NCBI GenBank assembly: GCA_944389385.1
Contig: CALXMC010000002.1
Location: 1 to 64,000 of the forward strand
Reading direction: 5' to 3'
From: an uncultured Alphaproteobacteria bacterium
Lineage (GTDB): Bacteria > Pseudomonadota > Alphaproteobacteria > Rs-D84
DNA length: 64,000 bases
Part shown: positions 54,821 through 62,804 of the stretch, piece by piece
Numbering within the stretch: position 1 is the first letter of the stretch
Layout: each line of letters begins with the position of its first letter
The notes under the pieces: model-generated
What the model was told of the DNA's origin: nothing
What the model saw: the letters and a program-made list of their open reading frames with translations, nothing else
The model's database searches: none
Program-made: the position numbers and the translations under genes

Positions 54821-55933
54821 TTAACGATTGGTTAATTGTAATTCTATACGACGATTTTGTTGCAAACTGGTCGCGTCGGTACCCAAAGTAACAGGGTGTA
54901 AATCGCCAAAACCACTGGGAACCAGGCGACGACGCGATACACCATTGGCCGCCAATTCGGTCGCCACAGCGTTCGCACGCAACAATGACAGTTCCATATT
55001 ATTCGAATAATCGCGCGTGCCACGCATAACTTGTTTGCGATCTGTATGTCCGTCAACGCGGATAATCCAATCGATGTCTGTCGGGATTTTGTCTTCCAAA
55101 TCGCGGATTACCTTTGCAATCAAGCGCAGTTGATTTTTACCCTCGGGCGACAGGGTATAAGAACCACTGCTGAACAAAATATCGCTGGAAATTATGAAAC
55201 GGTCGCCTTGGGCCTCGATAAATTTTTCTTCGCCAAGTGCGTCTTTTATTCCGCGGTAAAATTCAGATTGGTATTGTGCAACGTCATTTAATTCTGCGAC
55301 TTTATCGGCCAAAGCCTGGTTCAATCGATTCGACATTTCCAGATATTCTATGTCTTTTTGGTTTGATTCTTCTTGGGCGGCATCCAGTGCGGCCTGTAAC
55401 TTATTTAATTGTTCGGCCAATTCTGCACGTTGTGCTGACATTTCTTGCTGTAATGCGCGGCGTTCTTGTTCCAGTTCAGCGGTGCGTTGTTTGTCCAAGT
55501 TGGCCTGATTCAATTGGGTGGTTAATTCAGCGACCTGGGCCGACAAATCCGCGCCCTGGGTTTGTAATTCTGCGACTTTGGCCTCGTAATCTGCAATCAG
55601 TTCATCCATTGTCATATCAACCTGTTGCAGTTCGGTGGTTAATTGGTTGTTATTTGCAGATAAATTTTCCAATTCGGCACGCGCCAAAATCAGTAAACGT
55701 TTGGCTTCTTCTTCGTCGGCAGTCATTTGCACAATGCGTTCAGATTGTTCTGCGTTGATTTTTTTCAAATCAGCCACCGTTTTCGCACCTGTGTCACGGT
55801 TAAATACACTGGTTGTTGTCCATAAAAACACAAACACAATCAACAAAAATATAAGTATAATCACCAGGTTCGAAAACAAATCAACGAACGCAGGCCAAGT
55901 GTTTGCACGTTCACGAAATCTGAAATTCATCAT
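54821..55933 (-). CDS. MotB/OmpA-like peptidoglycan-binding protein
   Basis: The 370-residue protein has one TM span (residues 22-44) with the MotB-like Asp18 ahead of it. A long coiled coil (about 60-215) follows, then a C-terminal OmpA/MotB domain: FSSGSYTLSPEG, VDGHTDRKQV, LSLLRANAVATELAANG and NRRIELQL. It fits the stator-like partner of the adjacent MotA/TolQ-type gene, 24 bases upstream. Such pairs use proton flow to act on the cell wall; no flagellar genes are here. Start codons at 55933 and 55930 are both possible. Confidence 0.92.
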   Translation of the reverse strand: MMNFRFRERANTWPAFVDLFSNLVIILIFLLIVFVFLWTTTSVFNRDTGAKTVADLKKINAEQSERIVQMTADEEEAKRLLILARAELENLSANNNQLTTELQQVDMTMDELIADYEAKVAELQTQGADLSAQVAELTTQLNQANLDKQRTAELEQERRALQQEMSAQRAELAEQLNKLQAALDAAQEESNQKDIEYLEMSNRLNQALADKVAELNDVAQYQSEFYRGIKDALGEEKFIEAQGDRFIISSDILFSSGSYTLSPEGKNQLRLIAKVIRDLEDKIPTDIDWIIRVDGHTDRKQVMRGTRDYSNNMELSLLRANAVATELAANGVSRRRLVPSGFGDLHPVTLGTDATSLQQNRRIELQLTNR

Positions 55934-55957
55934 TTTTCTCTCTCTTTTTTTGGGACC

Positions 55958-56707
55958 TTATTGTGTAACTGTGTTTTTTATTTGGCGCAGATTGTCATTT
56001 ATCTGGGGCAGAACAGTTGCGACTGTATCCGTGGTTGCGACACTTGTGTGTGCAGACAGATAATCTTCAACCTCGCGGAAAATGGCATTCTGAGCCAATT
56101 GAACCTGTAACCCCAGGAATCCGACAGCCAAACTGCCCGCCAATCCCATCAGTGAACTGGTAAATGCGGTCGCCATGCCCGACAAAGGGCGGGTCAGGCC
56201 GGCCTGCATATTTTGTAAAACCGATTCGTCCGAAAAATCCAAAGCACCGATTAAGTCTGCAAATCCGCCGACGGTTAAAATCAGTCCCCAAAATGTTCCC
56301 AATAATCCCAAAAATATCAGCGTGTTTGTGATATACCGCACCGATTCGCGTGAATCTTCGAAACGATTCAAAATCATTTCCAACATGCCGTTCAATGTTG
56401 TCCCAGATATGCGGACGGGGCGTGCACGCAATATCAACGCCACGGGCCGCAACAAACGCGGGGGCAGGGCAACCCGTTTGCGGCCTGAAAAATACGCACG
56501 TGCCCATTTGTATTCGGGTAATAATTTGAATATTTCAACAAAGCACAGTCCAATTCCGAAAACAGTTGTACCAATGATGATGCCGTTTAATAACACGTTT
56601 GCCGCCGCTATGCGTAAAAATGGCGCATAGAACAAAATCAACCCAACCAACAATAATGCTGTGAACAAAGCCATGCGGTTAAGTGCGTTATGGAATTGGC
56701 GTGTCAT
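55958..56707 (-). CDS. MotA/TolQ/ExbB-like proton channel subunit
   Basis: The 249-residue inner-membrane protein has about four TM spans (near 13-30, 34-55, 130-155 and 172-196). The conserved MotA-ExbB region reads YITNTLIFLGLLGTFWGLIL and SGMATAFTSSLMGLAGSLAV. With the downstream MotB/OmpA-like gene it forms a two-gene unit seen across alphaproteobacteria. A Zorya defence role is unlikely because no ZorC/D/E partners are present. Confidence 0.9.
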   Translation of the reverse strand: MTRQFHNALNRMALFTALLLVGLILFYAPFLRIAAANVLLNGIIIGTTVFGIGLCFVEIFKLLPEYKWARAYFSGRKRVALPPRLLRPVALILRARPVRISGTTLNGMLEMILNRFEDSRESVRYITNTLIFLGLLGTFWGLILTVGGFADLIGALDFSDESVLQNMQAGLTRPLSGMATAFTSSLMGLAGSLAVGFLGLQVQLAQNAIFREVEDYLSAHTSVATTDTVATVLPQINDNLRQIKNTVTQ

Positions 56708-56847
56708 GAATCTCTCTTCTTTTGGTACCTTTACAATGATGGTAGTAAATTTTTATCGTTCAAGTCAAGCGGTTACATCACCGTATCTTTGGTTATTAAC
56801 ACAACATCCGCATGGTATGGTACAGAAAAAGTTTGTGAATATGGATG

Positions 56848-57411
56848 TTAATCCAAAAATGTCGTGCATGGGTCAGACTGCAATTTCTGCAAGTCTGCTT
56901 GGTCGCTTTCGGAATTGTCATAGAACAGATAAAACACGACTTTTCTGTCCGTTTTTTTATCTTCCTGGGAACCTGTTTTTACTTTGGCACATTGTGCGCC
57001 GACCCCACGACTTATAATTTTTACGTTTTCTGGCCGATTTTTCCAATTGGTTTGGATATAATCAGCCGCTGACAGTGCGCGTTTTGCTGATAATTGTTCG
57101 TTTGTACAAATCTTTTCTTTTGCGCACAAATCAGAAGTTTGGATAATCTTGTTGTTGTCTGTATGCGCAATCAAATACAATGTTGCAGGATAATCTGTAA
57201 ACGATGCCGCATTTTCTTCAAATTTTTCAATAACATCATCCAAAACTTTACTATTTTCTATCTTATACACCCCATCACCAAACAAAGACTCATTATACAG
57301 CCTCAATAACTCTGATGATTCCGTTTCTTCGGCCTGTGGGGCGTCTTCCTTTTCCTGTGTACTTGGTTGATCTGGATAACATCTGCCATTACCGGTATTC
57401 AAGGACTGCAA
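56848..57411 (-). pseudogene. Start-less OmpA-domain cassette (silent copy of the gene at 58836)
   Basis: A 187-codon frame opens at a TTG (57411) with no ribosome binding site and no signal peptide. It encodes the same linker as the 629-residue protein (RCYPDQPSTQEKEDAPQAEE) and an OmpA domain. The first 78 codons are nearly identical to the downstream gene. After IAHTD the domain diverges (NNKIIQTSDLCAKEK versus RDDVRKNSSLCRNDK) but keeps all OmpA landmarks and a 24-base identical island. It is inverted relative to that gene and points away from the operon, so it could be a reserve C-terminus. Alternatively it is a decaying duplicate. Confidence 0.75.
57158..57389. repeat. 232-bp inverted repeat, left arm
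   Basis: By hand alignment, 227 of 232 bases match the reverse complement of 60115-60346 without indels; the longest exact run is 89 bases. A separate 24-base exact match pairs 56922-56945 with 60559-60582. Confidence 0.9.
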
Positions 57412-57485
57412 ACGGCATAAAGCCCAAAAGAAAAAGAACCAGAATTCCGCCTTTTTTTATCTTTGAAAAATGCCGAAAAAAAAGG

Positions 57486-57515
57486 TTGGATTTTTTTGGC
57501 AAAATATGGGATAAT
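57486..57515 (+). promoter_or_regulatory. Promoter of the two-gene OmpA operon
   Basis: TTGGAT (57486-57491), 18-base spacer, GATAAT (57510-57515). It lies between the inverted repeats and would therefore invert with the operon. Confidence 0.5.
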
Positions 57516-57540
57516 GTCAAGGATCAGAAAGAATGAGAGA

Positions 57541-58839
57541 ATGAAGTTATTTCGCAGTATTTTTATTGCCGTCATTGTGATAGTTCCTGGTTTGGCGCGG
57601 GGTGAAGTTGCTAAGTTTCCAAAAGAGTATACTATGGACGCTGCCAATTCGCCAGTTTTTTATAATTCTATGATCCAACAACTTTGTGTGGGTGGCGACG
57701 GTACCATGGTGTTTATGGGATTACAGGCCATAAGGATAAATTGTACCAATGGTTGGAAAAATAACGCCGAACCAACCCAAGCAGAATTTGACAAAGCATA
57801 TGATGCAGCATTGTCAACGGCCGGGATTGGTAACAGTGCCGCTGAGAAAAGTACGAAAAACACCGATACAGTTGTATCCAGAAATACAACATCACGTGGT
57901 GGTTCTGCATCCGTTGCTACGTCGACAGTGCCGGCGTCGGGAAATCGAACGGATTATACAGTTGTCGGCAATATTGTTCGTTACACTGGTATGATTTCTG
58001 ATTGGGATTTTGTAAATGCTGATTTAAACACGGGTGGTCGCAAGGCCTTTGACAATCATTTGACGGAAAAATTCTGTATGACCACCGCGGGTAACAACGT
58101 TACTGTTGACCAGGCAGGCATAGTAATTACCTGCAATACGATAAAACCAGAAAGTATGCGCCCCAACAGTTTATTGGAAGAATATTATTACGCCCTGTGT
58201 CGTGGCAAATGTGCTGATGGTGGGGGCACATACAGCAGCGGCAGTGGAACTGGTGACGGATGCGTTTGTAAAGGAATCGTCAAGCCCGAACCCATCCCAG
58301 AATATGATGCAGAAAAATTAGAGAGATTAAATGCCCAGGTCGCACGTCAAGCGGATAAAAGTATAAGCAAAGATGTGAAACAATTAGAACAGGAATCCGA
58401 TAAGGAACTGCAAAAAGATGTAAAGGCTGACTCGCGCCAGTTGGACAAGGATATTCAAACGGAATTCAACGATATTGACGAAAGTACAGAAAAACTGACG
58501 GACGAATTAAATCGCCAAAAGTTCGAGTCCGATATGGAACAGGCTGCAATCGATGATGCGTTAATTTCCGTCGATGAAATAAATTCAGAATCCGATAAGG
58601 AACTGCAAAAACAGCTAGAATGTGAATCTAAAAATCCACCAAAGGCGGCCAAGAAAAATTTCCTTGGTATTTGGGTCTGTGTTGATACCCAGGAAACTGT
58701 TGATGCACGCAAGGCTGCGCGGGCAACAAATAAAATCTTAAACGCATTCTGGAACGAAATGGAAGACTTGGAACGTGCATTTAATAAACGCGTGCGCCAG
58801 TTGCGACGTGATGCCAAACGCGATGGGGATGACAAATGA
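57541..58839 (+). CDS. Exported coiled-coil protein, first gene of the OmpA operon
   Basis: 432 residues from the ATG at 57541, where MKLFRSIFIAVIVIVPGLARG is a clear signal peptide; the frame is open from 57463. A Ser/Thr/Arg-rich stretch lies near 105-140. A C-x-C pair sits near 241 (GDGCVCKG). A long charged coiled coil about 255-365 contains ESDKELQK twice. It overlaps the next start by four bases (ATGA), so it is translationally coupled. Unknown function, possibly a partner of the OmpA protein at the cell wall. Confidence 0.85.
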   Translation: MKLFRSIFIAVIVIVPGLARGEVAKFPKEYTMDAANSPVFYNSMIQQLCVGGDGTMVFMGLQAIRINCTNGWKNNAEPTQAEFDKAYDAALSTAGIGNSAAEKSTKNTDTVVSRNTTSRGGSASVATSTVPASGNRTDYTVVGNIVRYTGMISDWDFVNADLNTGGRKAFDNHLTEKFCMTTAGNNVTVDQAGIVITCNTIKPESMRPNSLLEEYYYALCRGKCADGGGTYSSGSGTGDGCVCKGIVKPEPIPEYDAEKLERLNAQVARQADKSISKDVKQLEQESDKELQKDVKADSRQLDKDIQTEFNDIDESTEKLTDELNRQKFESDMEQAAIDDALISVDEINSESDKELQKQLECESKNPPKAAKKNFLGIWVCVDTQETVDARKAARATNKILNAFWNEMEDLERAFNKRVRQLRRDAKRDGDDK

Positions 58840-60725
58840 TGAAAAGACCATTGGTTGCCGCTTTGATGTTGTTGTATCCGTTGGTTGCGTTTGGTGCCGC
58901 CAAGACTGATGGTGTTGATACATCCAGTTTGGAAAACGCACAAACGTTCGATGATTTGAAAGCCGCTTACCAGGATACTTCAAATGAAGTGATGAAAAAA
59001 TATGATAAGCAGATTGATCGAGAGGAAATTATTGCAGCCCAGGGTCAAGTCTTGGAGAATATAGAAGCGTTAGACGAAGTGCTTGCAGAAGACGCGTTAA
59101 AAGCAGAAAAAGAAGCAAAAAAGAACCAAGACTCAGAGCCCGATGCGACATTATCAGAAGAAGATTCATTGGCGCAGATAGAAGAATTACAGGCGAATGC
59201 GGACGCTATGCGTGAAAAAGAACAATCGTTTGGTAATCGTATGGTTGGTGGTGCAGCCATGGGCACGATGGGGATTGGGGGTCAGATGATAGGTTCTGCG
59301 TTGGCGGAACAAAGCGCTGATTCAGATGCAGAAATGGATATGGCTGCATACCTTGCGACATTCAAATGCGATTATGGTGCCGGGAAAAATATCGCGGGCG
59401 GTACGCTGAATGTGGAATTGCCTGGTGCGAATATATTATTGCCGATATATACAGAATACGTAACATTGGCGGCGGATTTGAAGACTCGGAAAGAAGCGTT
59501 GGGGATGGCGCCAGGGATAGAATCGAACGAGATATTGGATGCGGCGACATCTGGTTTATATGACAATGTGTCGACTGGGGTGACGGGTGGTGCGTATGCG
59601 TCGATTGCGCGCGCGCTGATGAATCCCGAGGGTGCGGATGCAGCGGCCTGGGCGGCACAAAAGGCGGAAACGTCTGAACAATTAAAGGCAGGTGCGATAA
59701 CGGCTGGGGTTGGTGCCTTGGTTGGGATAAGTGGCAATGTATTGCTGAACGAGATAGGTCCGAACAAGGTTGAAGAACGCAGTGATGAAATAATGTCTGA
59801 ATACGACAAGAAACGCCGCATCATCCGCGAAGAGTTGGAAGAAGTAGAAGAAGATTCATTGGAACAACAAATCACTGAAGCCCCCGACGTCGAACCGTTT
59901 AAGATAAGTGATGCGGAGTTGGCATGTCAATCTGTGGGAACGTGGGATGCAGAGTTAAATACCTGTCATTGCAATAATGGAAATCCATGGGATTTTGATA
60001 ATTTGGTTTGCATGGGTGATGAAGTGATAAATGGAGATAGTTGTTTTGATTCTGGTGGTGAATGGGATGGTGATAAGTGTGTGTGTCCAGATAAGTATAG
60101 GTTGAATCCCAGTGATGGCAGATGTTATCCAGATCAACCAAGTACACAGGAAAAGGAAGACGCCCCACAGGCCGAAGAAACGGAATCACCAGAGTTATTG
60201 AGGCTGTATAATGAGTCTTTGTTTGGTGATGGGGTGTATAAGATAGAAAATAGTAAAGTTTTGGATGATGTTATTGAAGATTTTGAAGAAAATGCGGCAT
60301 CGTTTACAGATTATCCTGCAACGTTGTATTTGATTGCACATACAGATCGTGATGATGTTCGGAAAAATTCTTCTTTGTGTCGAAATGATAAGATTTGTGA
60401 CAATGATGCGCTTTCCGAGGCGCGGGCGAATTCGGTAAAGAATTATTTGAAAGAACATTGGCCAAGTAATCTGACCGATGTAAAAATAAAAACGCAGGCC
60501 GCTGGGGAAAAATGTGCAGATCAGAGTGCAATTAGCGACGACAAACAGAAATTAGACCGAAAAGTCGTGTTTTATCTGTTCTTTGATGATGTTAAAGCTG
60601 ATCAGGAGTATTACGAGCAGTTACAGGACAATCCCTGTTATAAGTTAAACAGAAAATCAAGTACTGTAAGTGAAGCGGTTAGAGAGACAAATGTTTTGAA
60701 AAAATTGTTTAAAAACATGGCTTAA
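58836..60725 (+). CDS. Exported protein with Cys-repeat and C-terminal OmpA domain (switchable C-terminus candidate)
   Basis: The 629-residue protein has a signal peptide (LVAALMLLYPLVAFGAA) and a helical acidic region. A Gly/Ala helix (MVGGAAMGTMGIGGQMIG) near 137-155 and a central domain follow. Two Cys repeats share C-x3-G-x-W-D-x(2,5)-C-x-C (ACQSVGTWDAELNTCHC and CFDSGGEWDGDKCVC, near 364-425). An OmpA/MotB peptidoglycan-binding domain spans about 455-590 (LYLIAHTD, ALSEARANSVKNYL, DRKVVFYLF). Codons about 427-503 lie in the 232-bp inverted repeat shared with the silent cassette. Confidence 0.88.
   Translation: MMKRPLVAALMLLYPLVAFGAAKTDGVDTSSLENAQTFDDLKAAYQDTSNEVMKKYDKQIDREEIIAAQGQVLENIEALDEVLAEDALKAEKEAKKNQDSEPDATLSEEDSLAQIEELQANADAMREKEQSFGNRMVGGAAMGTMGIGGQMIGSALAEQSADSDAEMDMAAYLATFKCDYGAGKNIAGGTLNVELPGANILLPIYTEYVTLAADLKTRKEALGMAPGIESNEILDAATSGLYDNVSTGVTGGAYASIARALMNPEGADAAAWAAQKAETSEQLKAGAITAGVGALVGISGNVLLNEIGPNKVEERSDEIMSEYDKKRRIIREELEEVEEDSLEQQITEAPDVEPFKISDAELACQSVGTWDAELNTCHCNNGNPWDFDNLVCMGDEVINGDSCFDSGGEWDGDKCVCPDKYRLNPSDGRCYPDQPSTQEKEDAPQAEETESPELLRLYNESLFGDGVYKIENSKVLDDVIEDFEENAASFTDYPATLYLIAHTDRDDVRKNSSLCRNDKICDNDALSEARANSVKNYLKEHWPSNLTDVKIKTQAAGEKCADQSAISDDKQKLDRKVVFYLFFDDVKADQEYYEQLQDNPCYKLNRKSSTVSEAVRETNVLKKLFKNMA
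60115..60346. repeat. 232-bp inverted repeat, right arm
   Basis: Partner of 57158-57389, located inside the gene at 58836 and ending exactly where the two OmpA domains diverge in protein sequence. Confidence 0.9.
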
Positions 60726-60748
60726 AATATGTATTTATGCGAGTTTTT

Positions 60749-60774
60749 CCCGCACGGGTTGTGCGGGATTTTTT
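60749..60774 (+). terminator. Terminator of the OmpA operon
   Basis: CCCGCAC-GGGTT-GTGCGGG followed by six T. Confidence 0.8.
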
Positions 60775-61110
60775 AGTTACTCGTGACTTGTTACTCGTGT
60801 TTCATCCTTTGCCAGGGCTTCGGGTGATAAGTCCCCACCCCCCGTCGCGCTTTGCGCGACACCCCCCGCCCCCACACCGGGCCCCGCGCAAACAAAGTTT
60901 GCGTGGGTGGATTCTGGGGCGGTGGGCATTCGTACGACCGACGCGACGAATTATTGTAATTCTTTCCACTCTTGGGCGGTGGGGATTAGACCACCCCGGC
61001 ACTTCGTGCCACCCCTCCGCAGAGGGGAACCTAGACCGCGACGGTATGGTCTAAGTTCCCCTCCATTGGAGGGGGGGCGGTCACCAGACCGCCGGGGTGG
61101 TTAGAGACTG
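60775..61110. repeat. GC-rich intergenic repeat
   Basis: No gene is seen. It begins AGTTACTCGTGACTTGTTACTCG and carries a constant-flank hairpin with arms GCAAAC/GTTTGC (near 60888-60904, inverted orientation). The CACCCCGGCACTTCGTGCCACC block and a GCCGGGGTGG end lie near 61090. Only the left terminal motif TTACTCGT is present. Confidence 0.65.
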
Positions 61111-61138
61111 CGACCTTTTGTAGCTTTTAACAAAACGC

Positions 61139-61166
61139 TTGATTTTATTAAAATTTTCGGCATAAT
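61139..61166 (+). promoter_or_regulatory. Promoter of the rpsF-rpsR unit
   Basis: TTGATT (61139-61144), 16-base spacer, CATAAT (61161-61166); 60 bases of leader precede rpsF. Confidence 0.55.
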
Positions 61167-61226
61167 TGGTGGGATTCCTGCTGACGACATGGGGTTGTCG
61201 GCTGTATAAACCAAAGGAAACTTTGA

Positions 61227-61565
61227 ATGGCTTACTATGAAAGCGTCCTGGTTTTTCGCCAGGATCTGACCGAACCGCAGGTCAAAGAAAAAGCGGCAAA
61301 ATATGCTGACATTGTTCGCGAATTGGGCGGGGATGTTAAATCTACCGAGTTTTGGGGATTGAAAAATCTGGCCTATATCATCCGTAAAAATCGCAAGGCA
61401 CACTATGTTATGTTGAATATCGATTTGCCGGGCGACAAATTGGCGGAATATGAACGGCGTGCCCGTATCGACGAAGACGTTATTCGTTTCTTGAACGTTC
61501 GTGTCGATGAATTATCAGATGCGCCGTCAATCATGATGAAAAAGAATACCGAGGAGGCTGAATAA
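61227..61565 (+). CDS. rpsF: 30S ribosomal protein S6
   Basis: S6 (112 residues) binds the 16S central domain with S18. [19 protein letters not shown] at the start and [19 protein letters not shown] in the middle are diagnostic. Its stop overlaps the rpsR start by one base (TAATG), so the pair is coupled. The AAGGAAAC site precedes the ATG. Confidence 0.97.
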   Translation: MAYYESVLVFRQDLTEPQVKEKAAKYADIVRELGGDVKSTEFWGLKNLAYIIRKNRKAHYVMLNIDLPGDKLAEYERRARIDEDVIRFLNVRVDELSDAPSIMMKKNTEEAE

Positions 61566-61792
61566 TGGCAGTTCGTGCAGCAATTTATCGTAAGAAATCT
61601 AACCCATTAAAGGGCAAGGTTATCGATTACAAAGATGTTAAAACACTGTTGCGTTTTATCACTGAACGCGGCAAAATTGTTCCGTCGCGTATCAGTGGCG
61701 TGTCCCAGAAAGATCAGCGCGAGTTGGCAAAAGCCATCAAGCGCGCACGGCATTTAGGGTTGTTGCCATTCGTTCGTAACAATCTGGGATAA
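61565..61792 (+). CDS. rpsR: 30S ribosomal protein S18
   Basis: S18 (75 residues) forms a heterodimer with S6. The [23 protein letters not shown] core (residues 20-42) and [14 protein letters not shown] ending are standard. The GAGGAGGCTGA upstream lies within rpsF. rplI follows, but only after a 333-base repeat-filled spacer. Confidence 0.97.
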   Translation: MAVRAAIYRKKSNPLKGKVIDYKDVKTLLRFITERGKIVPSRISGVSQKDQRELAKAIKRARHLGLLPFVRNNLG

Positions 61793-61821
61793 AAATCAAT
61801 CATAGCGCACCATCTGCGCGC

Positions 61822-62064
61822 GGTTGGGCTTGCTCATGTATGTCAAATACACTACGCAATCCCAACCGGACGCATCTGGTACGTTATGATTGATTTTGCG
61901 GGGTCTGGGGTGAACGCTGCCAATCCCCGCACATAATCGCCCCAGGTGTGTACGGTTTGTGTAATGTATGTCAAATACACTACGCAATCCCAACCGGACG
62001 CATCTGGTACGTTATGATTGATTTTGCGGGGTCTGGGGTGAACGCTGCCAATCCCCGCACATAA
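61822..62064 (+). repeat. Hairpin element with 101-bp exact direct repeat
   Basis: A hairpin with outer arms 61822-61833/61856-61867 (12 positions, one mismatch) and inner TGTAT/ATACA is followed by an exact 101-base duplication. The copies are 61836-61936 and 61964-62064, 128 bases apart. The second copy carries the right half of the hairpin only. The loop-and-right-arm core (TGTATGT...AATACACT-x-CGCAA) matches the element at 12664. The rest of the rpsR-rplI spacer shows no gene. Confidence 0.75.
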
Positions 62065-62125
62065 CTGAATCAGGTACAGAAAAATATTTGGGTTTTACCC
62101 TAACTTGAAATAAAGGACAGATAAA

Positions 62126-62737
62126 ATGAAAATTATTTTAACAGAAAAAATTACAAAATTGGGCAACATCGGCGATACTGTCGAGGTTAAAACAGGTTTC
62201 GCACGCAATTATTTGTTGCCATTGGGCAAGGCTATGCGTTGGTCGCGTGAAAATGTGGCTTTGTTCGAAGCGAAAAAGGCTGAATTGCAGGCGCGTCAGG
62301 ATGCCGCACGTAAATCTGCCGAGGCCAATGTGGATGCGGTTAAAAATGCAAAATTGTATATGATTCGTCAGGCCGGTGATACAGGTCAATTGTATGGTTC
62401 TGTTTCTACGCGCGATATTGCGCGCACATTGCGCGAGATTGCAAATGTTGCAGTTGAATCAGCCCAGGTTATGTTGGGCGCGCCGATTAAATCAGTTGGT
62501 GTGTTCGATACGCAAATTGCTTTGCATCCGGATGTTATCGTTCCGGTCAAAGTATATGTGGCACAAACCCAAGATGAAATCGAGGCTCTGGTTGCGGGTA
62601 AAGTTCTGACGTTCGGTAATACAAAGACCGAAGAAGAGGAATCCGAGAATGCAGCGGAATCCGCAGATGAACAACCGGCTGAACAACAGCCAACAGAAGA
62701 AGCGCCGGTCGAAGAAAAAGCGGCAGACGCAGAATAA
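62126..62737 (+). CDS. rplI: 50S ribosomal protein L9 with acidic tail
   Basis: L9 protects the frame at the L1 stalk. The N-terminal domain (LGNIGDTVEVKTGFARNYLLP) and the C-terminal RNA-binding domain (LYGSVSTRDIARTL) are intact. The product runs to 203 residues; from about 167 it is a Glu/Ala/Pro-rich tail, a further instance of the low-complexity tails on L3, L17 and L22. Confidence 0.96.
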   Translation: MKIILTEKITKLGNIGDTVEVKTGFARNYLLPLGKAMRWSRENVALFEAKKAELQARQDAARKSAEANVDAVKNAKLYMIRQAGDTGQLYGSVSTRDIARTLREIANVAVESAQVMLGAPIKSVGVFDTQIALHPDVIVPVKVYVAQTQDEIEALVAGKVLTFGNTKTEEEESENAAESADEQPAEQQPTEEAPVEEKAADAE

Positions 62738-62765
62738 AAAAATCGCCCATCTGGGCGATTTTTTA
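62736..62765 (+). terminator. Terminator after rplI
   Basis: TCGCCCA-TC-TGGGCGA with A-run before and T-run after. Confidence 0.85.
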
Positions 62766-62789
62766 TTAAATTTTTTATCGGGCTTGTTA

Positions 62790-62795
62790 TATAAT
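62790..62795 (+). promoter_or_regulatory. -10 box of recO, near-leaderless
   Basis: TATAAT is perfect and ends 9 bases before the recO ATG at 62805. No -35 close to consensus is evident. No ribosome binding site lies in the short leader. Confidence 0.5.
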
Positions 62796-62804
62796 GGGCG
62801 CGAA

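Noticed and set aside
54821-56707. MotA/MotB-like pair considered as Zorya ZorA/ZorB
   Set aside because: No ZorC, ZorD or ZorE partner genes; the pair ends at a terminator and repeat on one side and the OmpA cassette on the other, and such pairs are common housekeeping genes in alphaproteobacteria.
57463-57540. Upstream start of the 57541 gene
   Set aside because: It would place 26 residues before a clear signal peptide and overlap the promoter.
309-62389. Many opposite-strand open frames over the ribosomal genes
   Set aside because: They overlap well-identified ribosomal proteins in other frames, lack ribosome binding sites and show no family similarity; they are shadows of strong codon bias.
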